Source: Candidatus Gastranaerophilales bacterium
GTDB lineage: Bacteria > Cyanobacteriota > Vampirovibrionia > Gastranaerophilales > Gastranaerophilaceae
NCBI GenBank assembly: GCA_947624685.1
Contig: CANQLJ010000006.1
Location: 1-63,137, forward strand
DNA length: 63,137 nucleotides
Reading direction: 5' to 3'
Both the position numbers and the translations under genes were made by a program. Below, one piece after another: positions 42,727-51,572 of this stretch (the first letter of the stretch is position 1; each line of letters starts with the position of its first letter). Below the pieces are notes generated by a model. It did no database searches. It had not been told where the DNA came from and saw only the letters and a list, made by a program, of their open reading frames with translations.

Positions 42727-43077
42727 ATGGCAGTCGGAGCAAAAGACAAGTTGGATAAAGCACTTGTTAAAAAGTATCAATCACTAAAGATGGATAACCC
42801 CGTCATTCAAAACTCAATGATTGATCCGAATAAAATGATGGCAACAATGACCGATTATGCAAATGCGCATATGGAGGCATTTCGAATACAACAGGCAGTT
42901 AAAGACATCTGCCAAAAGGCAATTTCAATGAATATTCAATATATCAAAATGAAAGCGCCAAAATCCAAAAAAGAACGTATGGCAGAAGCGGCAAGAAAAG
43001 TCGTTGCTGCACAAATGGCAAAGAAAAATGAGCTTATGCAAAAACTGGCCAAAGAACCAAGACCCAATTTGGCATAA
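42727..43077 (+). CDS. Small basic hypothetical protein
   Basis: 116 residues, Lys/Met/Ala-rich, helical by composition, no signal peptide, membrane segment or known motif. The C-terminal half (KSKKERMAEAARKVVAAQMA) is a strongly basic amphipathic helix. AGGATAAT lies before the ATG, and a good intrinsic terminator follows 35 bases after the stop, so it is a monocistronic unit and likely a real gene. Function unknown. Confidence 0.7.
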   Translation: MAVGAKDKLDKALVKKYQSLKMDNPVIQNSMIDPNKMMATMTDYANAHMEAFRIQQAVKDICQKAISMNIQYIKMKAPKSKKERMAEAARKVVAAQMAKKNELMQKLAKEPRPNLA

Positions 43078-43111
43078 AACAAATTTATTGGTTTTGTGTG
43101 TGTTAAACGAG

Positions 43112-43139
43112 CCTCTTTGAAACAAAAGAGGTTTTTTTT
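43112..43139 (+). terminator. Intrinsic terminator after the 116-residue hypothetical gene
   Basis: Stem CCTCTTT/AAAGAGG (43112-43118 with 43125-43131), short loop, then T8. Confidence 0.9.
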
Positions 43140-43203
43140 ATTTACAGAATCACATTTATGTTGTTTAATAAAATTGTAGACAAAAATTGAATCGCGAGCT
43201 TTT

Positions 43204-44157
43204 ATGATTGAAATTCTAAAAACCACGGATAACAATAAATTAATCGAATTAGGCATAAACGAAGCCCAAAGCGGTTCATGGTTTAATTTGATTAACCCTA
43301 CGTATGATGAAATTCAAAAAGTTTCGCTGATTTTAAATCTCGATGAAAGTTTTTTAAGAAATTCTCTTGACGTCGATGAGCGCTCGCGTATTGAGCTTGA
43401 GGATGATTGTCTTTTAATCATCACAAACATTCCTTTAATGGAAGATGAGGGAACGTATGATACGTTGCCTTTGGGGATAATTTTTACCGACAGAGGTTTT
43501 ATTACCGTATCATCAAAGAAAAATAACGTCATATCATCATTCAACAAAGACACATCAAATTCTTTTGACACAAAAAATAAGACAAAATTTCTTTTGGATA
43601 TTCTTTTTCGCTCGACAAAATATTATTTAAGATATTTAAACAATATCTATAAACAATCGGAAGAAATTGAACAAGATTTAAGAAAAACAATGAAAAATAA
43701 AGCACTATTCCAGCTTTTTGAAGTCCAAAAGTCTTTGGTATATTTTACAACGGCGCTAAGAGACAACTATATGGTGTTACAAAAAATTATGCGCTTAAGC
43801 CAAAATTCAAGACAAAACTCTCTTTTAAGGTTTTCAGAAGATGATATAGATTTATTGGAAGATGTCATAATCGAAAATAAACAAGCGCTTGAGATGGTCG
43901 AAATGCACAGAAACATCCTTGAAAATATGATGGATGCTTTTGCTTCAATTATTTCAAATAACTTAAATAACGTTATGAAATTTTTAACATCAATTGCAAT
44001 TATTTTTGCAATCCCCACTATGTTTTCAAGTTTTTGGGGAATGAATGTTGCGGTTCCTTTTGCAAACAATGAATTCGGGTTTTTAATTGTGGGGTTAATT
44101 TCGCTTTTTGCTGCAATTATGGCGGCTATTTTCTTTGCTAAAAAGGGTATGTTTTAA
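43204..44157 (+). CDS. corA: CorA-family divalent cation transporter
   Basis: Magnesium (or cobalt/nickel) channel-transporter of the inner membrane. Seen: 317 residues; long acidic/helical cytoplasmic domain; two C-terminal membrane helices with the signature FWGMNVAVPF (GMN motif) between them; a short lysine tail. Its last 20 bases overlap the end of the convergent ugd gene. Confidence 0.93.
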   Translation: MIEILKTTDNNKLIELGINEAQSGSWFNLINPTYDEIQKVSLILNLDESFLRNSLDVDERSRIELEDDCLLIITNIPLMEDEGTYDTLPLGIIFTDRGFITVSSKKNNVISSFNKDTSNSFDTKNKTKFLLDILFRSTKYYLRYLNNIYKQSEEIEQDLRKTMKNKALFQLFEVQKSLVYFTTALRDNYMVLQKIMRLSQNSRQNSLLRFSEDDIDLLEDVIIENKQALEMVEMHRNILENMMDAFASIISNNLNNVMKFLTSIAIIFAIPTMFSSFWGMNVAVPFANNEFGFLIVGLISLFAAIMAAIFFAKKGMF

Positions 44158-45451
44158 CTCCTATGCAATAATATTCGATTCCAAGACACTTTAGCTCATC
44201 AGGGTCAAACTGATTTCTGCCGTCAAATATAATCGGTGTTTTCATAATATTTATAATTTTATCAAAATCGAGCCTTCGAAATTCGTTCCATTCCGTCAAA
44301 AGAAGCATACAATCGCAATTTTTAATTGCATCATAGGAATTATTGCAATAGGCGATTTTGTTATCAAAGATTTTTTTGACGTTATCAATTGCCTTTGGGT
44401 CATACACTTTTATTTTTGCGTTTCTTTTTAAAAGCTCGCTTATTATTGTAACTGAAGGAGCATAGCGAATATCGTCGGTCTTTGGTTTAAATGAAAGCCC
44501 CCAGATACCAAAATTCAGATTTTCGATTTTGTTATTAAATCTTTTTAATATTTTTTTAATGAAATATTCTCTTTGCGAAAAATTGACTTTATCGACAGCA
44601 TTTATAAGCGGTGTTTCGATATTATTTTCATCAGCTAATTTAATTAAGGCTTTAACATCTTTTGGTAAACACGACCCGCCATAGCCAAGCCCGGGAAATA
44701 AAAATTTATTTCCGATACGGCTGTCGCTTGCCATACCCATTCGCACAAAGCGAATGTCAGCATCTAATTTTTCACAAAGCAAAGATATTTCATTCATAAA
44801 TGATATTTTAGTAGCCAGAAATGAATTAGAAGCATATTTTGTCATCTCGGCCGATTTTACATCCATCACAATTAATCTATTTTCGGTTCGAAAAAAGGGT
44901 GAATAAATTTCTTGCATAATTTTTGTGGCACGCTCACTGTTTGAACCGATTATTACTCTATCCGGATGTAAAAAATCATCAAGCGCACTTCCTTGCTTTA
45001 AAAATTCCGGATTTGAAACAATATCAAAATCGCAATTTGTTTTTTGTTTAATTATTTCTTCCATTTTTTGTGCCGTTCCGACAGGCACTGTCGATTTATT
45101 TACGATGAGCTTATATTCATTGATTGACAGCGCAATTTTATTTGTAATATCAAATATATTTGATAAATCGACTGACCCGTCATCATTTGAGGGAGTGCCG
45201 ACACAAATGAAGCAAACAGACGTTTTTTTAATTGCAAAATCAATGTCACTTGTAAAAGTAAGGTGGTTATTTTTTAAATTATAATTTAAAATTTCACCCA
45301 AACCCGGTTCAAAAATCGGCACAATACCTTTTTTGAGGTTATTAATTTTTTCTTCATCATTATCGGCGCAAATCACCTCGTTTCCCGTATCGGCCAAACA
45401 TGCGCTCACAACAAGCCCGACATAACCCAATCCTATTACACAAATTTTCAT
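44138..45451 (-). CDS. ugd: UDP-glucose/GDP-mannose dehydrogenase family (probably UDP-glucose 6-dehydrogenase)
   Basis: NAD-dependent four-electron oxidation of a nucleotide sugar to the uronic acid for surface polysaccharide. Seen from the ATG at 45451: MKICVIGLGYVGLVVSACLA (Rossmann), CVGTPSNDDGSVDLS, STVPVGTAQ, NPEFLKQGSALDDF, catalytic Cys in GLGYGGSCLPKD, FKPKTDDIRYAPS. The frame opens 18 codons earlier, but the start at the conserved MKICVIG matches the family length (about 437 residues). No other polysaccharide gene lies nearby, so the sugar is inferred from sequence only. Confidence 0.9.
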   Translation of the reverse strand: MKICVIGLGYVGLVVSACLADTGNEVICADNDEEKINNLKKGIVPIFEPGLGEILNYNLKNNHLTFTSDIDFAIKKTSVCFICVGTPSNDDGSVDLSNIFDITNKIALSINEYKLIVNKSTVPVGTAQKMEEIIKQKTNCDFDIVSNPEFLKQGSALDDFLHPDRVIIGSNSERATKIMQEIYSPFFRTENRLIVMDVKSAEMTKYASNSFLATKISFMNEISLLCEKLDADIRFVRMGMASDSRIGNKFLFPGLGYGGSCLPKDVKALIKLADENNIETPLINAVDKVNFSQREYFIKKILKRFNNKIENLNFGIWGLSFKPKTDDIRYAPSVTIISELLKRNAKIKVYDPKAIDNVKKIFDNKIAYCNNSYDAIKNCDCMLLLTEWNEFRRLDFDKIINIMKTPIIFDGRNQFDPDELKCLGIEYYCIGVKTYPF

Positions 45452-45547
45452 AGTCTCTATGCTATCACAAAAATAAATTTCGTTTAAGTCTTTTACAATA
45501 AACAAAATTAGATTATACTGAATTATAAAATAAGGAATTTATGGAAT

Positions 45548-46165
45548 ATGGAAGCTGATTCAATTAATTCAATTAAATTAATCACAAAGGAAAACAAAAA
45601 TTTTGATAAAAAAATTCTCATTATTGGCGTATTTCACGGTGATGAACCCCAAGGAGAATATTTTATCAAGTCATATTTGAATAAGGCGGATTTTAATAAT
45701 TCAAAAAACGCTCTTTATTTCATCCCAAGACTCAATCAAAACAACAAAAGAAAAAACCCAAACGGTGTCGATTTAAACAGAAATTTCCCCACAAAAAATT
45801 GGATTTTAAGCGATATGAATAGTGACTATTTTGGAGGAAATGAGCCAAATAGCGAACCTGAGACAAAATTTCTTGTTGATTTAATTAAAAATAATAAGTT
45901 TGATGCAATAATTACCATCCACTCACCCTATAAAACCGTAAATTATGACGGAGACGCGCTTGAACTTGCGCAAAAAATATCAGATATCCTATCCTACCCC
46001 CCATCATCCGACATTGGTTACCCTACACCCGGGAGCTTTGGGACATATTGCGCAATTGAAAGAAACATCCCAACACTTACTATTGAAATAGATGAAGAAG
46101 AAGACCTTGAAAAATTAAACGAAAAATTCTATCTCGTCTTTGAATTTTTAAAAAACGAATTTTAA
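45548..46165 (+). CDS. M14-type zinc amidase/carboxypeptidase (MpaA-like)
   Basis: 205 residues. Seen: HxxE zinc pair in GVFHGDEPQGE (H30, E33), GVDLNRNFPTKNW (substrate Asn/Arg), third zinc His in TIHSPYKTVNYDG and a catalytic-type Glu in PTLTIEID. The short length and HGDE/DLNRNFP motifs match murein peptide amidase A, which cleaves the gamma-D-Glu-DAP bond during peptidoglycan recycling. No signal peptide, so it is cytoplasmic as expected. ddh elsewhere in the window would feed the same DAP pool. Confidence 0.82.
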   Translation: MEADSINSIKLITKENKNFDKKILIIGVFHGDEPQGEYFIKSYLNKADFNNSKNALYFIPRLNQNNKRKNPNGVDLNRNFPTKNWILSDMNSDYFGGNEPNSEPETKFLVDLIKNNKFDAIITIHSPYKTVNYDGDALELAQKISDILSYPPSSDIGYPTPGSFGTYCAIERNIPTLTIEIDEEEDLEKLNEKFYLVFEFLKNEF

Positions 46166-46172
46166 TATTTTT

Positions 46173-47036
46173 TTAGGTTCTTGAAAGCTCGATTCTTTTC
46201 TTTTCTCGAATCAATTTATCATAAATCCAATCGGGGACAAAGTTTTTACCCATCAAAATTGTCCCGTGGTTGATTGAAGGCGCATGAAAATCCGAGCCCC
46301 CCGTTACAATAAGACCGTATTTTTCGGCTAATGTTGAAAAATGTTCAACAGCGGCAGGAGAGTGTTTTCTGTGGTATGCTTCAATTCCTCTTAAGCCGCA
46401 ATTAACAAGTTCAGAGGTCAAACTATCCGCAATATCAACATCAATCGGATGAGCAAAAACGGGGATTCCTCCCGCTTCAGAGATAATTTCAACGGCATCA
46501 TGGGGGCAAACCGTTTTTCTTTCAACATAAACGTCTGATTTATTATTTATAAATTTAGCGTAAGCCTCCATAATATTAGCGCTTCCCCCGCAATTAGTGA
46601 TGGCTCTTGCGATATGGGGGCGGCCCAAAGAGCCGTTTGGCGCAACGAGTTTTTGTACATCTTCAAATTTTATCCTGAGACCCTGTTTTTTAACCAATAA
46701 ATCAATGATTTTGTGCGCTTGTTCGATTCTGGCTTTTTGTTGAAAATTAAGCATATCAACAAATTGAGGGTTGTTCTTATCCATAAAATATCCTAAAATG
46801 TGGACTTCATAGCCTTTAAAAATAGTGTTAATTTCAACACCCGGGATAATTTCCAGGTCTAATTTATTTTTGTTTACATAATCAAGGGCGATTTTGTGCG
46901 ACAAGACATTATCATGATCTGTCAGTGCAATACAATTAAGACCGCAATCAATGGCTGTATCTACAATTTCATTTGGATTCAACATTCCGTCAGAATAAGT
47001 TGTGTGGATATGTAAATCAACTTTCACTTTCCTCAT
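46173..47036 (-). CDS. PHP-domain phosphoesterase (RNase AM / nucleoside bisphosphatase-like)
   Basis: About 287 residues. Seen: the four PHP motifs in order, DLHIHTTYSDG, ALTDHDNV, IPGVEINT / HILGYF, and FAHPIDVD...GGSDFHAP. Related proteins hydrolyse 3',5'-nucleoside bisphosphates or trim RNA 5' ends. The start is uncertain: ATGs at 47057, 47042 and 47036 and a GTG at 47027 lie within the end of the ymdB gene. I use 47036, with an AGGATGAGG stretch before it. The overlap suggests coupling to ymdB. Confidence 0.85.
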   Translation of the reverse strand: MRKVKVDLHIHTTYSDGMLNPNEIVDTAIDCGLNCIALTDHDNVLSHKIALDYVNKNKLDLEIIPGVEINTIFKGYEVHILGYFMDKNNPQFVDMLNFQQKARIEQAHKIIDLLVKKQGLRIKFEDVQKLVAPNGSLGRPHIARAITNCGGSANIMEAYAKFINNKSDVYVERKTVCPHDAVEIISEAGGIPVFAHPIDVDIADSLTSELVNCGLRGIEAYHRKHSPAAVEHFSTLAEKYGLIVTGGSDFHAPSINHGTILMGKNFVPDWIYDKLIREKKRIELSRT

Positions 47037-47835
47037 CCTCATCCATACTATATTCAAAACTTATTCTATTAATACTTTTAGCACAATTTTTCGAAAATTC
47101 AATTTCGCAAGCATTAAGTATATATGGCTTTGACATTTCAATTTCGAACCTTTGGGGAATCGAAGTCATAAGCCTTTTTAATGATGTTTCATAATCCATG
47201 CCGATAATTCCCTGTTTGCTTCCGCAAAAACCGACATCTGTTAAATAAGCGCACTTAGATTCAATTATTGTTTCATCTGCAGTCATAACGTGAGTATGCG
47301 TCCCAATGACGCAATTTACGCCCAATCTTGCAGCATAGCGCGCAAAGCTTTGCTTTTCGGCAGTTGCTTCGGCATGGAAATCAACAAAAACAATCTTTTC
47401 TTCTATATTATATTTATTTTTTATTTCGCCCATTATTTCTTCAATCGCCACAAACGGGCAAAACGTATATGGCATAAAGGTTTTACCCAAAAGATTTATC
47501 ACAATTATATCGTCATATATCCTATAGCCTACGCCCGGCACGTCTCTTCCGTAGTTATAAGGGCGAATAAGGCAAGGCGACTCGTCGATGAAAGCAAAAA
47601 CATCTTTTTTATCCCAAATATGATTCCCCGATGTCATAGCATTAATTCCGTATGAAATAAGTTCATCATGGTTTTTTAAGGTCAAGCCAAAGCCGTGGCT
47701 TGCGTTTTCAACGTTTGCTATAACAAAATCATAGCGCGATTTATTATCATCATCAAACAGGTACTTTCGGACGATTTTTCGTCCGCTTCTTCCCACTATA
47801 TCACCTATAAATAGTAATTTAAAATTATCTTTCAT
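47017..47835 (-). CDS. ymdB: YmdB-type metallophosphoesterase (2',3'-cyclic nucleotide phosphodiesterase family)
   Basis: 272 residues. Seen: LLFIGDIVGRSGRK (first metal Asp), VIANVENASHGFGL, MTSGNHIWDKKD (GNH), VDFHAEATAEKQ, IGTHTHVMTADE, the TIGR00282 signatures. In Bacillus YmdB affects biofilm and motility genes and sits directly downstream of rny, as here (13-base gap). The extreme C-terminus is acidic (DEDEESES). Confidence 0.93.
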   Translation of the reverse strand: MKDNFKLLFIGDIVGRSGRKIVRKYLFDDDNKSRYDFVIANVENASHGFGLTLKNHDELISYGINAMTSGNHIWDKKDVFAFIDESPCLIRPYNYGRDVPGVGYRIYDDIIVINLLGKTFMPYTFCPFVAIEEIMGEIKNKYNIEEKIVFVDFHAEATAEKQSFARYAARLGVNCVIGTHTHVMTADETIIESKCAYLTDVGFCGSKQGIIGMDYETSLKRLMTSIPQRFEIEMSKPYILNACEIEFSKNCAKSINRISFEYSMDEDEESES

Positions 47836-47848
47836 TCACCAAATTCAA

Positions 47849-49423
47849 CTATTTGGCAACTTCGACAACTCTCGCTTCACGAACAACAGTTACTCGAATT
47901 TGTCCGGGGTACTCAAGTTCATCTTCAATGCGTTTTGCTATGTCGCGGGCAAGTTTTGCGCTTGCAATATCATCAAACACATCGGGTTGAACTATAACCC
48001 TAACCTCTCGACCTGCTGACACGGCAAATGTTTGCTTAATACCTTCATAGCTGTTGGCGATTTCTTCCAGCTTTTTGAGGCGTTTAATATAGATTTCAAG
48101 CGTATCGCGGCGAGCGCCCGGGCGGCCTGCCGAAATTGTGTCGGCGATTTTAACGAGTGCATCGGTTAAGGTATTGCAGGCAACATCGTCATGATGAGCT
48201 TCAATAGCGTGCACTACGACTTCTTTTTCGCCATATCTTCGACATAAATCAGCGCCTAATTGAACGTGCGTACCTTCTTGTTCTTGATCAACCGCTTTTC
48301 CTATGTCATGCAATAATCCTGCGCGCTTGGCAAGTTTCACGTCAGAGCCGAGTTCGCTCGCCAGCATTCCTGCGATTTGACCAACTTCAATTGAATGTTT
48401 TAAAACATTTTGCCCGAAGCTTGTTCTATAATATAAGCGTCCAAGTGTCTTTGAAAGCTCTTTGTTAAGGTTCATAATTCCAAGGTCAACGGCTGCGCGC
48501 TCACCTTCTTGTTTAATTTTGTTTTCGACTTCTTTTAGCGATTTTTCATATATTTCTTCAATTCGAACAGGGTGGATTCTGCCGTCTTGAATAAGTTTTT
48601 CTATTGTTAATTTGGCAACTTCTCTTCTTATGGGATCAAAGCAAGATAATACCACGGCTTCCGGAGTATCATCGATGATGAGGTCGACTCCTGTCAGTGT
48701 TTCCAATGTGCGGATGTTTCTGCCTTCTCTGCCTATTATTCTTCCTTTCATCTCATCGGACGGTAAAGATACAACGCAGACGCTTGTTTCAATAACTTGT
48801 TCAATTGCGCATTTTTGCATTGTTTGGCTTAGGATTTCTCGAGCCTTTTCTTCGGCATCTTCTTTGATTTTCATTTCATTTTCGCGAATGAGCTGAATTT
48901 GTTCGCTTGCAAGTTCTTCTTTTAATTGCGAAAGAAGTTCTGATTTTGCTTCTTCTCTTGACATTTGCGCAACGCGCTCGAGCTCTGTTATTTGTTTTGC
49001 GATAGTATCAGCTAAATAATCTTCCTTTTGCTCGATTTCACGATATTTATTATCGAGCATGGTTTCTTTTTTCAAGATATTAGAACATTTTTGGTCATAT
49101 TCATCTTGTTTTTTTGATATTTCAAGCTTGATTTTGTCAAACTCGTTGTTTTTGTCGCGAATCAATTCATCAAGCTCCATTCTTTCTTGGTGGAGCTGTT
49201 CTTTGGCCGAAATTAATGCTTCTTTTTTTAGGAATTGTTCTTTTTCTTTGAAGTCATTAATATATTTTTGTTCGTTTTTTTCCAAAACCTCAACTTTTGC
49301 TTTTTGGCGTACAAAAAGCATAGTCATAAGTGCACATGCAACAACTAAAATTGCTATTAATGTAATAAATATTGTATTAATTTTCCTGTTCCTCTTATTA
49401 TCTGTGTATTCAAAGATAAACAA
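47849..49423 (-). CDS. rny: Ribonuclease Y
   Basis: Membrane-anchored endoribonuclease initiating mRNA decay. Seen: 524 residues; N-terminal membrane helix (about 15-37), a long coiled coil (about 40-200), a KH domain with GRIIGREGRNIRTLE, and an HD domain with ...KHSIEVGQIAGML and LLHDIGKAVDQE, ending in IRVTVVREARVVEVAK. Upstream of ymdB and the PHP phosphoesterase, making an RNA or nucleotide turnover cluster. Confidence 0.97.
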   Translation of the reverse strand: MFIFEYTDNKRNRKINTIFITLIAILVVACALMTMLFVRQKAKVEVLEKNEQKYINDFKEKEQFLKKEALISAKEQLHQERMELDELIRDKNNEFDKIKLEISKKQDEYDQKCSNILKKETMLDNKYREIEQKEDYLADTIAKQITELERVAQMSREEAKSELLSQLKEELASEQIQLIRENEMKIKEDAEEKAREILSQTMQKCAIEQVIETSVCVVSLPSDEMKGRIIGREGRNIRTLETLTGVDLIIDDTPEAVVLSCFDPIRREVAKLTIEKLIQDGRIHPVRIEEIYEKSLKEVENKIKQEGERAAVDLGIMNLNKELSKTLGRLYYRTSFGQNVLKHSIEVGQIAGMLASELGSDVKLAKRAGLLHDIGKAVDQEQEGTHVQLGADLCRRYGEKEVVVHAIEAHHDDVACNTLTDALVKIADTISAGRPGARRDTLEIYIKRLKKLEEIANSYEGIKQTFAVSAGREVRVIVQPDVFDDIASAKLARDIAKRIEDELEYPGQIRVTVVREARVVEVAK

Positions 49424-49576
49424 ATAATTAAGTTTTTATTTATATAAAAATAATATTAGTCATCTTAACAATACCATTGTAACATAATAATAAAAATTTG
49501 AACATATTTTAAACTTTTTGTTACGATACCAAACATTTGTTTGATTTTACCTAATTTAAAAAATGTTACAATAATT

Positions 49577-49604
49577 TTGACAAGGGAGAAAATTTTATTA
49601 TAAA
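49577..49604 (+). promoter_or_regulatory. Promoter of the 84-residue small protein gene
   Basis: TTGACA (49577-49582), 16-base spacer, TATAAA (49599-49604), about 15 bases before the likely transcript start and just upstream of the 49626 ATG. The remaining rny/49626 spacer (49424-49576) shows no gene. Confidence 0.7.
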
Positions 49605-49625
49605 GATAATAAAAAAGGTTAAAAT

Positions 49626-49880
49626 ATGTTTTCAAATTTAGTTTCATTAATCAACAAATCACTCAACACTCATCCAAATACAAATGTTAGCGCAATTAAA
49701 CCCAAAAGTAACAATCCTTTTTCGCTTATCGCGCAAGATAATTTAAACCCTTTTTTATCGACAACATTTGGAACAAGTTCTCACTATGGCAAAAACCAAC
49801 CCGTCCAAGGAGGATATTTTGCCGGATATTATAACGGAAAACCAAATATTGTAGGAAGAAGATTATTCATTGAAGTTTAG
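49626..49880 (+). CDS. Small hypothetical protein
   Basis: 84 residues: a polar Asn/Ser/Pro-rich N-terminal half and a conserved-looking C-terminus GGYFAGYYNGKPNIVGRRLF ending EV. No signal peptide. It has a good promoter and an AAGG box before the ATG. It ends 5 bases before the convergent paralogue-family gene. Function unknown. Confidence 0.65.
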   Translation: MFSNLVSLINKSLNTHPNTNVSAIKPKSNNPFSLIAQDNLNPFLSTTFGTSSHYGKNQPVQGGYFAGYYNGKPNIVGRRLFIEV

Positions 49881-49885
49881 GTTTT

Positions 49886-51217
49886 TTAATTTTGTTTTTT
49901 TCTTAAAAGTTCTTCCTGTTTAACTATAGCGGGGTTTCTGTTGTCGCCTTGGTTTAATTTTTTCCTCATTAAAATCGTGAGCTTAGGTTGAACAAAACCC
50001 ATCATAAAAGATACAAGAGAAATATTAGCCAAAACCGCAAACACTTTAAATGCTTTTGATGCGCCTAAATTGACGTTATTTTTTGAAATATCAAGAAAAC
50101 TTTTTAGTGTTTGTTTAACTTTTTGCTCATCAATCATCTTTAGGTAATTAATCGCAACATTCTGATTTTGTTTTTTTATTGTTGAAATTGCGTCATTTTT
50201 TTCTAAAAGCTCTATGATTGTTGATTTTGCATCGAGTTTTAATATATCGTTAGAAAGATTTTTGCTTTTTAATAAAGAATTAATAGTATCATTTTGCGAA
50301 GTTATTTTTTCTTTAAGATTTTTTGAAAAAATTACATTTGGATCAAGCTCAATCGGGCAATTGATTTTTTTTGCAACAAACTCAAAAAACCTTTGAATCG
50401 GCACATTTAAACCATACACAAAAAGTATCTGGCAAATTTCTTTAAATAATATCTCTTTCTTTTCGCCGTTTCTTGCTTCTTTTAATCTTGTAAGCGCTAT
50501 AACGCCATCTAAGATTGATGTATTTTTTACGGGATTAAACATAAAATCCGCCAAAAAGTCTTTTGCGCCGCAGAAAGAAAGGTCATTTTGTTTTTTTGTT
50601 TTTGACATAAATTGAGAAAAAGAAATTTGATTTTTTGAATATGAATTTTTATGGTTGTTTTTTTCTTTTTGAATGTCGTTGTTGATTCTTTTTTTGGTCA
50701 GGTTTTGTTTAAATTTAATAATTTTAGCTAAAAGCATAGCGGCAATAAGAGTCGAAGAAAGAAATTTGACCCCATGCAAAGCTTTATATAAATCTTTATT
50801 TTTGATATTTTTTAATACCGAATTATTTTGATAAAGTGAATCAAAAAACTCTTTTTGCTCTTTTAGATTGATGTCATTTGAATTTTTTAGTAAATTTTTG
50901 CTAAATTCAAGCTGATTTTCGTTTTTTAAAAGCCTTATATCAAAATCGGGGTTTTTTAATTTAAAAATTTTATATATTGATGAATCAAATAATTTTTTAA
51001 TGACAGGAATTGCAAAAAGCCAAATTGCGCCTGTTCCAAATTCATCTATCGCTTTTTCTATTGCATCATCTCGTGTTGCATATTTACTGTATGTATAAAC
51101 CGTTGTGCCATCGGCAATCCAGTCTTTTACGACCATCGGCACCAGCGAACTATCATTTTTGGATAATCCGGATAAAAATTTTATGCTGTTGTTTGTTAAA
51201 ATGCTTCCTATGCTCAT
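49886..51217 (-). CDS. Membrane protein of the paralogue family (member C)
   Basis: 443 residues from the ATG at 51217 (AAAGGGG just upstream; a TTG at 51244 would add nine). Seen: GTGAIWLFAIPVIKKLF near residue 65; a first hydrophobic helix near 155-175; two motifs NQISFSQF and NDLSFCGAKDF; ILDGVIALTRLKEARNGEKK; a last helix with MMGFVQPKLTILMRKKL near the C-terminus. Each block aligns with member B (27931-29181). Unknown function. Preceded by an Arg-rich leader ORF, an attenuator-like hairpin and a further 23-codon ORF. Confidence 0.75.
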   Translation of the reverse strand: MSIGSILTNNSIKFLSGLSKNDSSLVPMVVKDWIADGTTVYTYSKYATRDDAIEKAIDEFGTGAIWLFAIPVIKKLFDSSIYKIFKLKNPDFDIRLLKNENQLEFSKNLLKNSNDINLKEQKEFFDSLYQNNSVLKNIKNKDLYKALHGVKFLSSTLIAAMLLAKIIKFKQNLTKKRINNDIQKEKNNHKNSYSKNQISFSQFMSKTKKQNDLSFCGAKDFLADFMFNPVKNTSILDGVIALTRLKEARNGEKKEILFKEICQILFVYGLNVPIQRFFEFVAKKINCPIELDPNVIFSKNLKEKITSQNDTINSLLKSKNLSNDILKLDAKSTIIELLEKNDAISTIKKQNQNVAINYLKMIDEQKVKQTLKSFLDISKNNVNLGASKAFKVFAVLANISLVSFMMGFVQPKLTILMRKKLNQGDNRNPAIVKQEELLRKKQN

Positions 51218-51231
51218 AATTCCCCTTTTGA

Positions 51232-51303
51232 TTATAGTCCCCAAATAAGATTCATAAGCATTTGATAGCGTTGGTTTATGATTAAATTTTGACTATTTTT
51301 CAT
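51232..51303 (-). CDS. Possible 23-residue peptide between attenuator and member C
   Basis: AAGGAAAAATT precedes an ATG opening a 23-codon ORF (MKNSQNLIINQRYQMLMNLI and three more). Its stop is 14 bases before the member C start, so it could couple translation. Composition is unremarkable and it may not be a real gene. Confidence 0.35.
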   Translation of the reverse strand: MKNSQNLIINQRYQMLMNLIWGL

Positions 51304-51389
51304 AATTTTTCCTTATCTACTTTGTTTTTAAAAACTCTAAATTCGCATTTTTGCCAAATTTTTTTATTTTGTGTACAAAATTTAACAAT

Positions 51390-51478
51390 AAAAAAGGCCC
51401 CTTTATTTCAAAGAGGCCTTTTGTTTAAAATCTTTTTTCGTCCCGCTCAATAGGGACATAAACAAGCCCTCTTTGAAA
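51390..51478 (-). promoter_or_regulatory. Attenuator-like alternative hairpins before member C
   Basis: Minus-strand terminator: AAGGCCTCTTT (51420-51410) pairs with AAAGGGGCCTT (51404-51394) and is followed by TTTTTTATTG. An upstream strand inside the leader ORF, TTTCAAAGAGGGCTT (51478-51464), can pair with AAGGCCTCTTTGAAA (51420-51406) in 14 of 15 positions, removing the terminator's 5' arm. The two structures exclude each other. The leader stop codon (51425-51427) lies 4 bases before the terminator arm. Confidence 0.7.
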
Positions 51479-51535
51479 ACTTGAAAATGTACGTCGTGCG
51501 ATAACTCTAATTATATTTAATAATTTTATAAACAT
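51425..51535 (-). CDS. 36-residue Arg-rich leader peptide
   Basis: GAGGAT (51541-51546) precedes an ATG opening a 36-codon ORF starting MFIKLLNIIRVIARRTFSSF and ending ERDEKRF. Six Arg codons are present, including an adjacent pair (CGA CGT at residues 14-15) 13 bases before the antiterminator strand. Architecture matches the His leader at 27727-27816 upstream of a paralogous gene. Confidence 0.6.
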   Translation of the reverse strand: MFIKLLNIIRVIARRTFSSFQRGLVYVPIERDEKRF

Positions 51536-51572
51536 TAAAAATCCTCATATACAATTTTAAACAATAATATTT

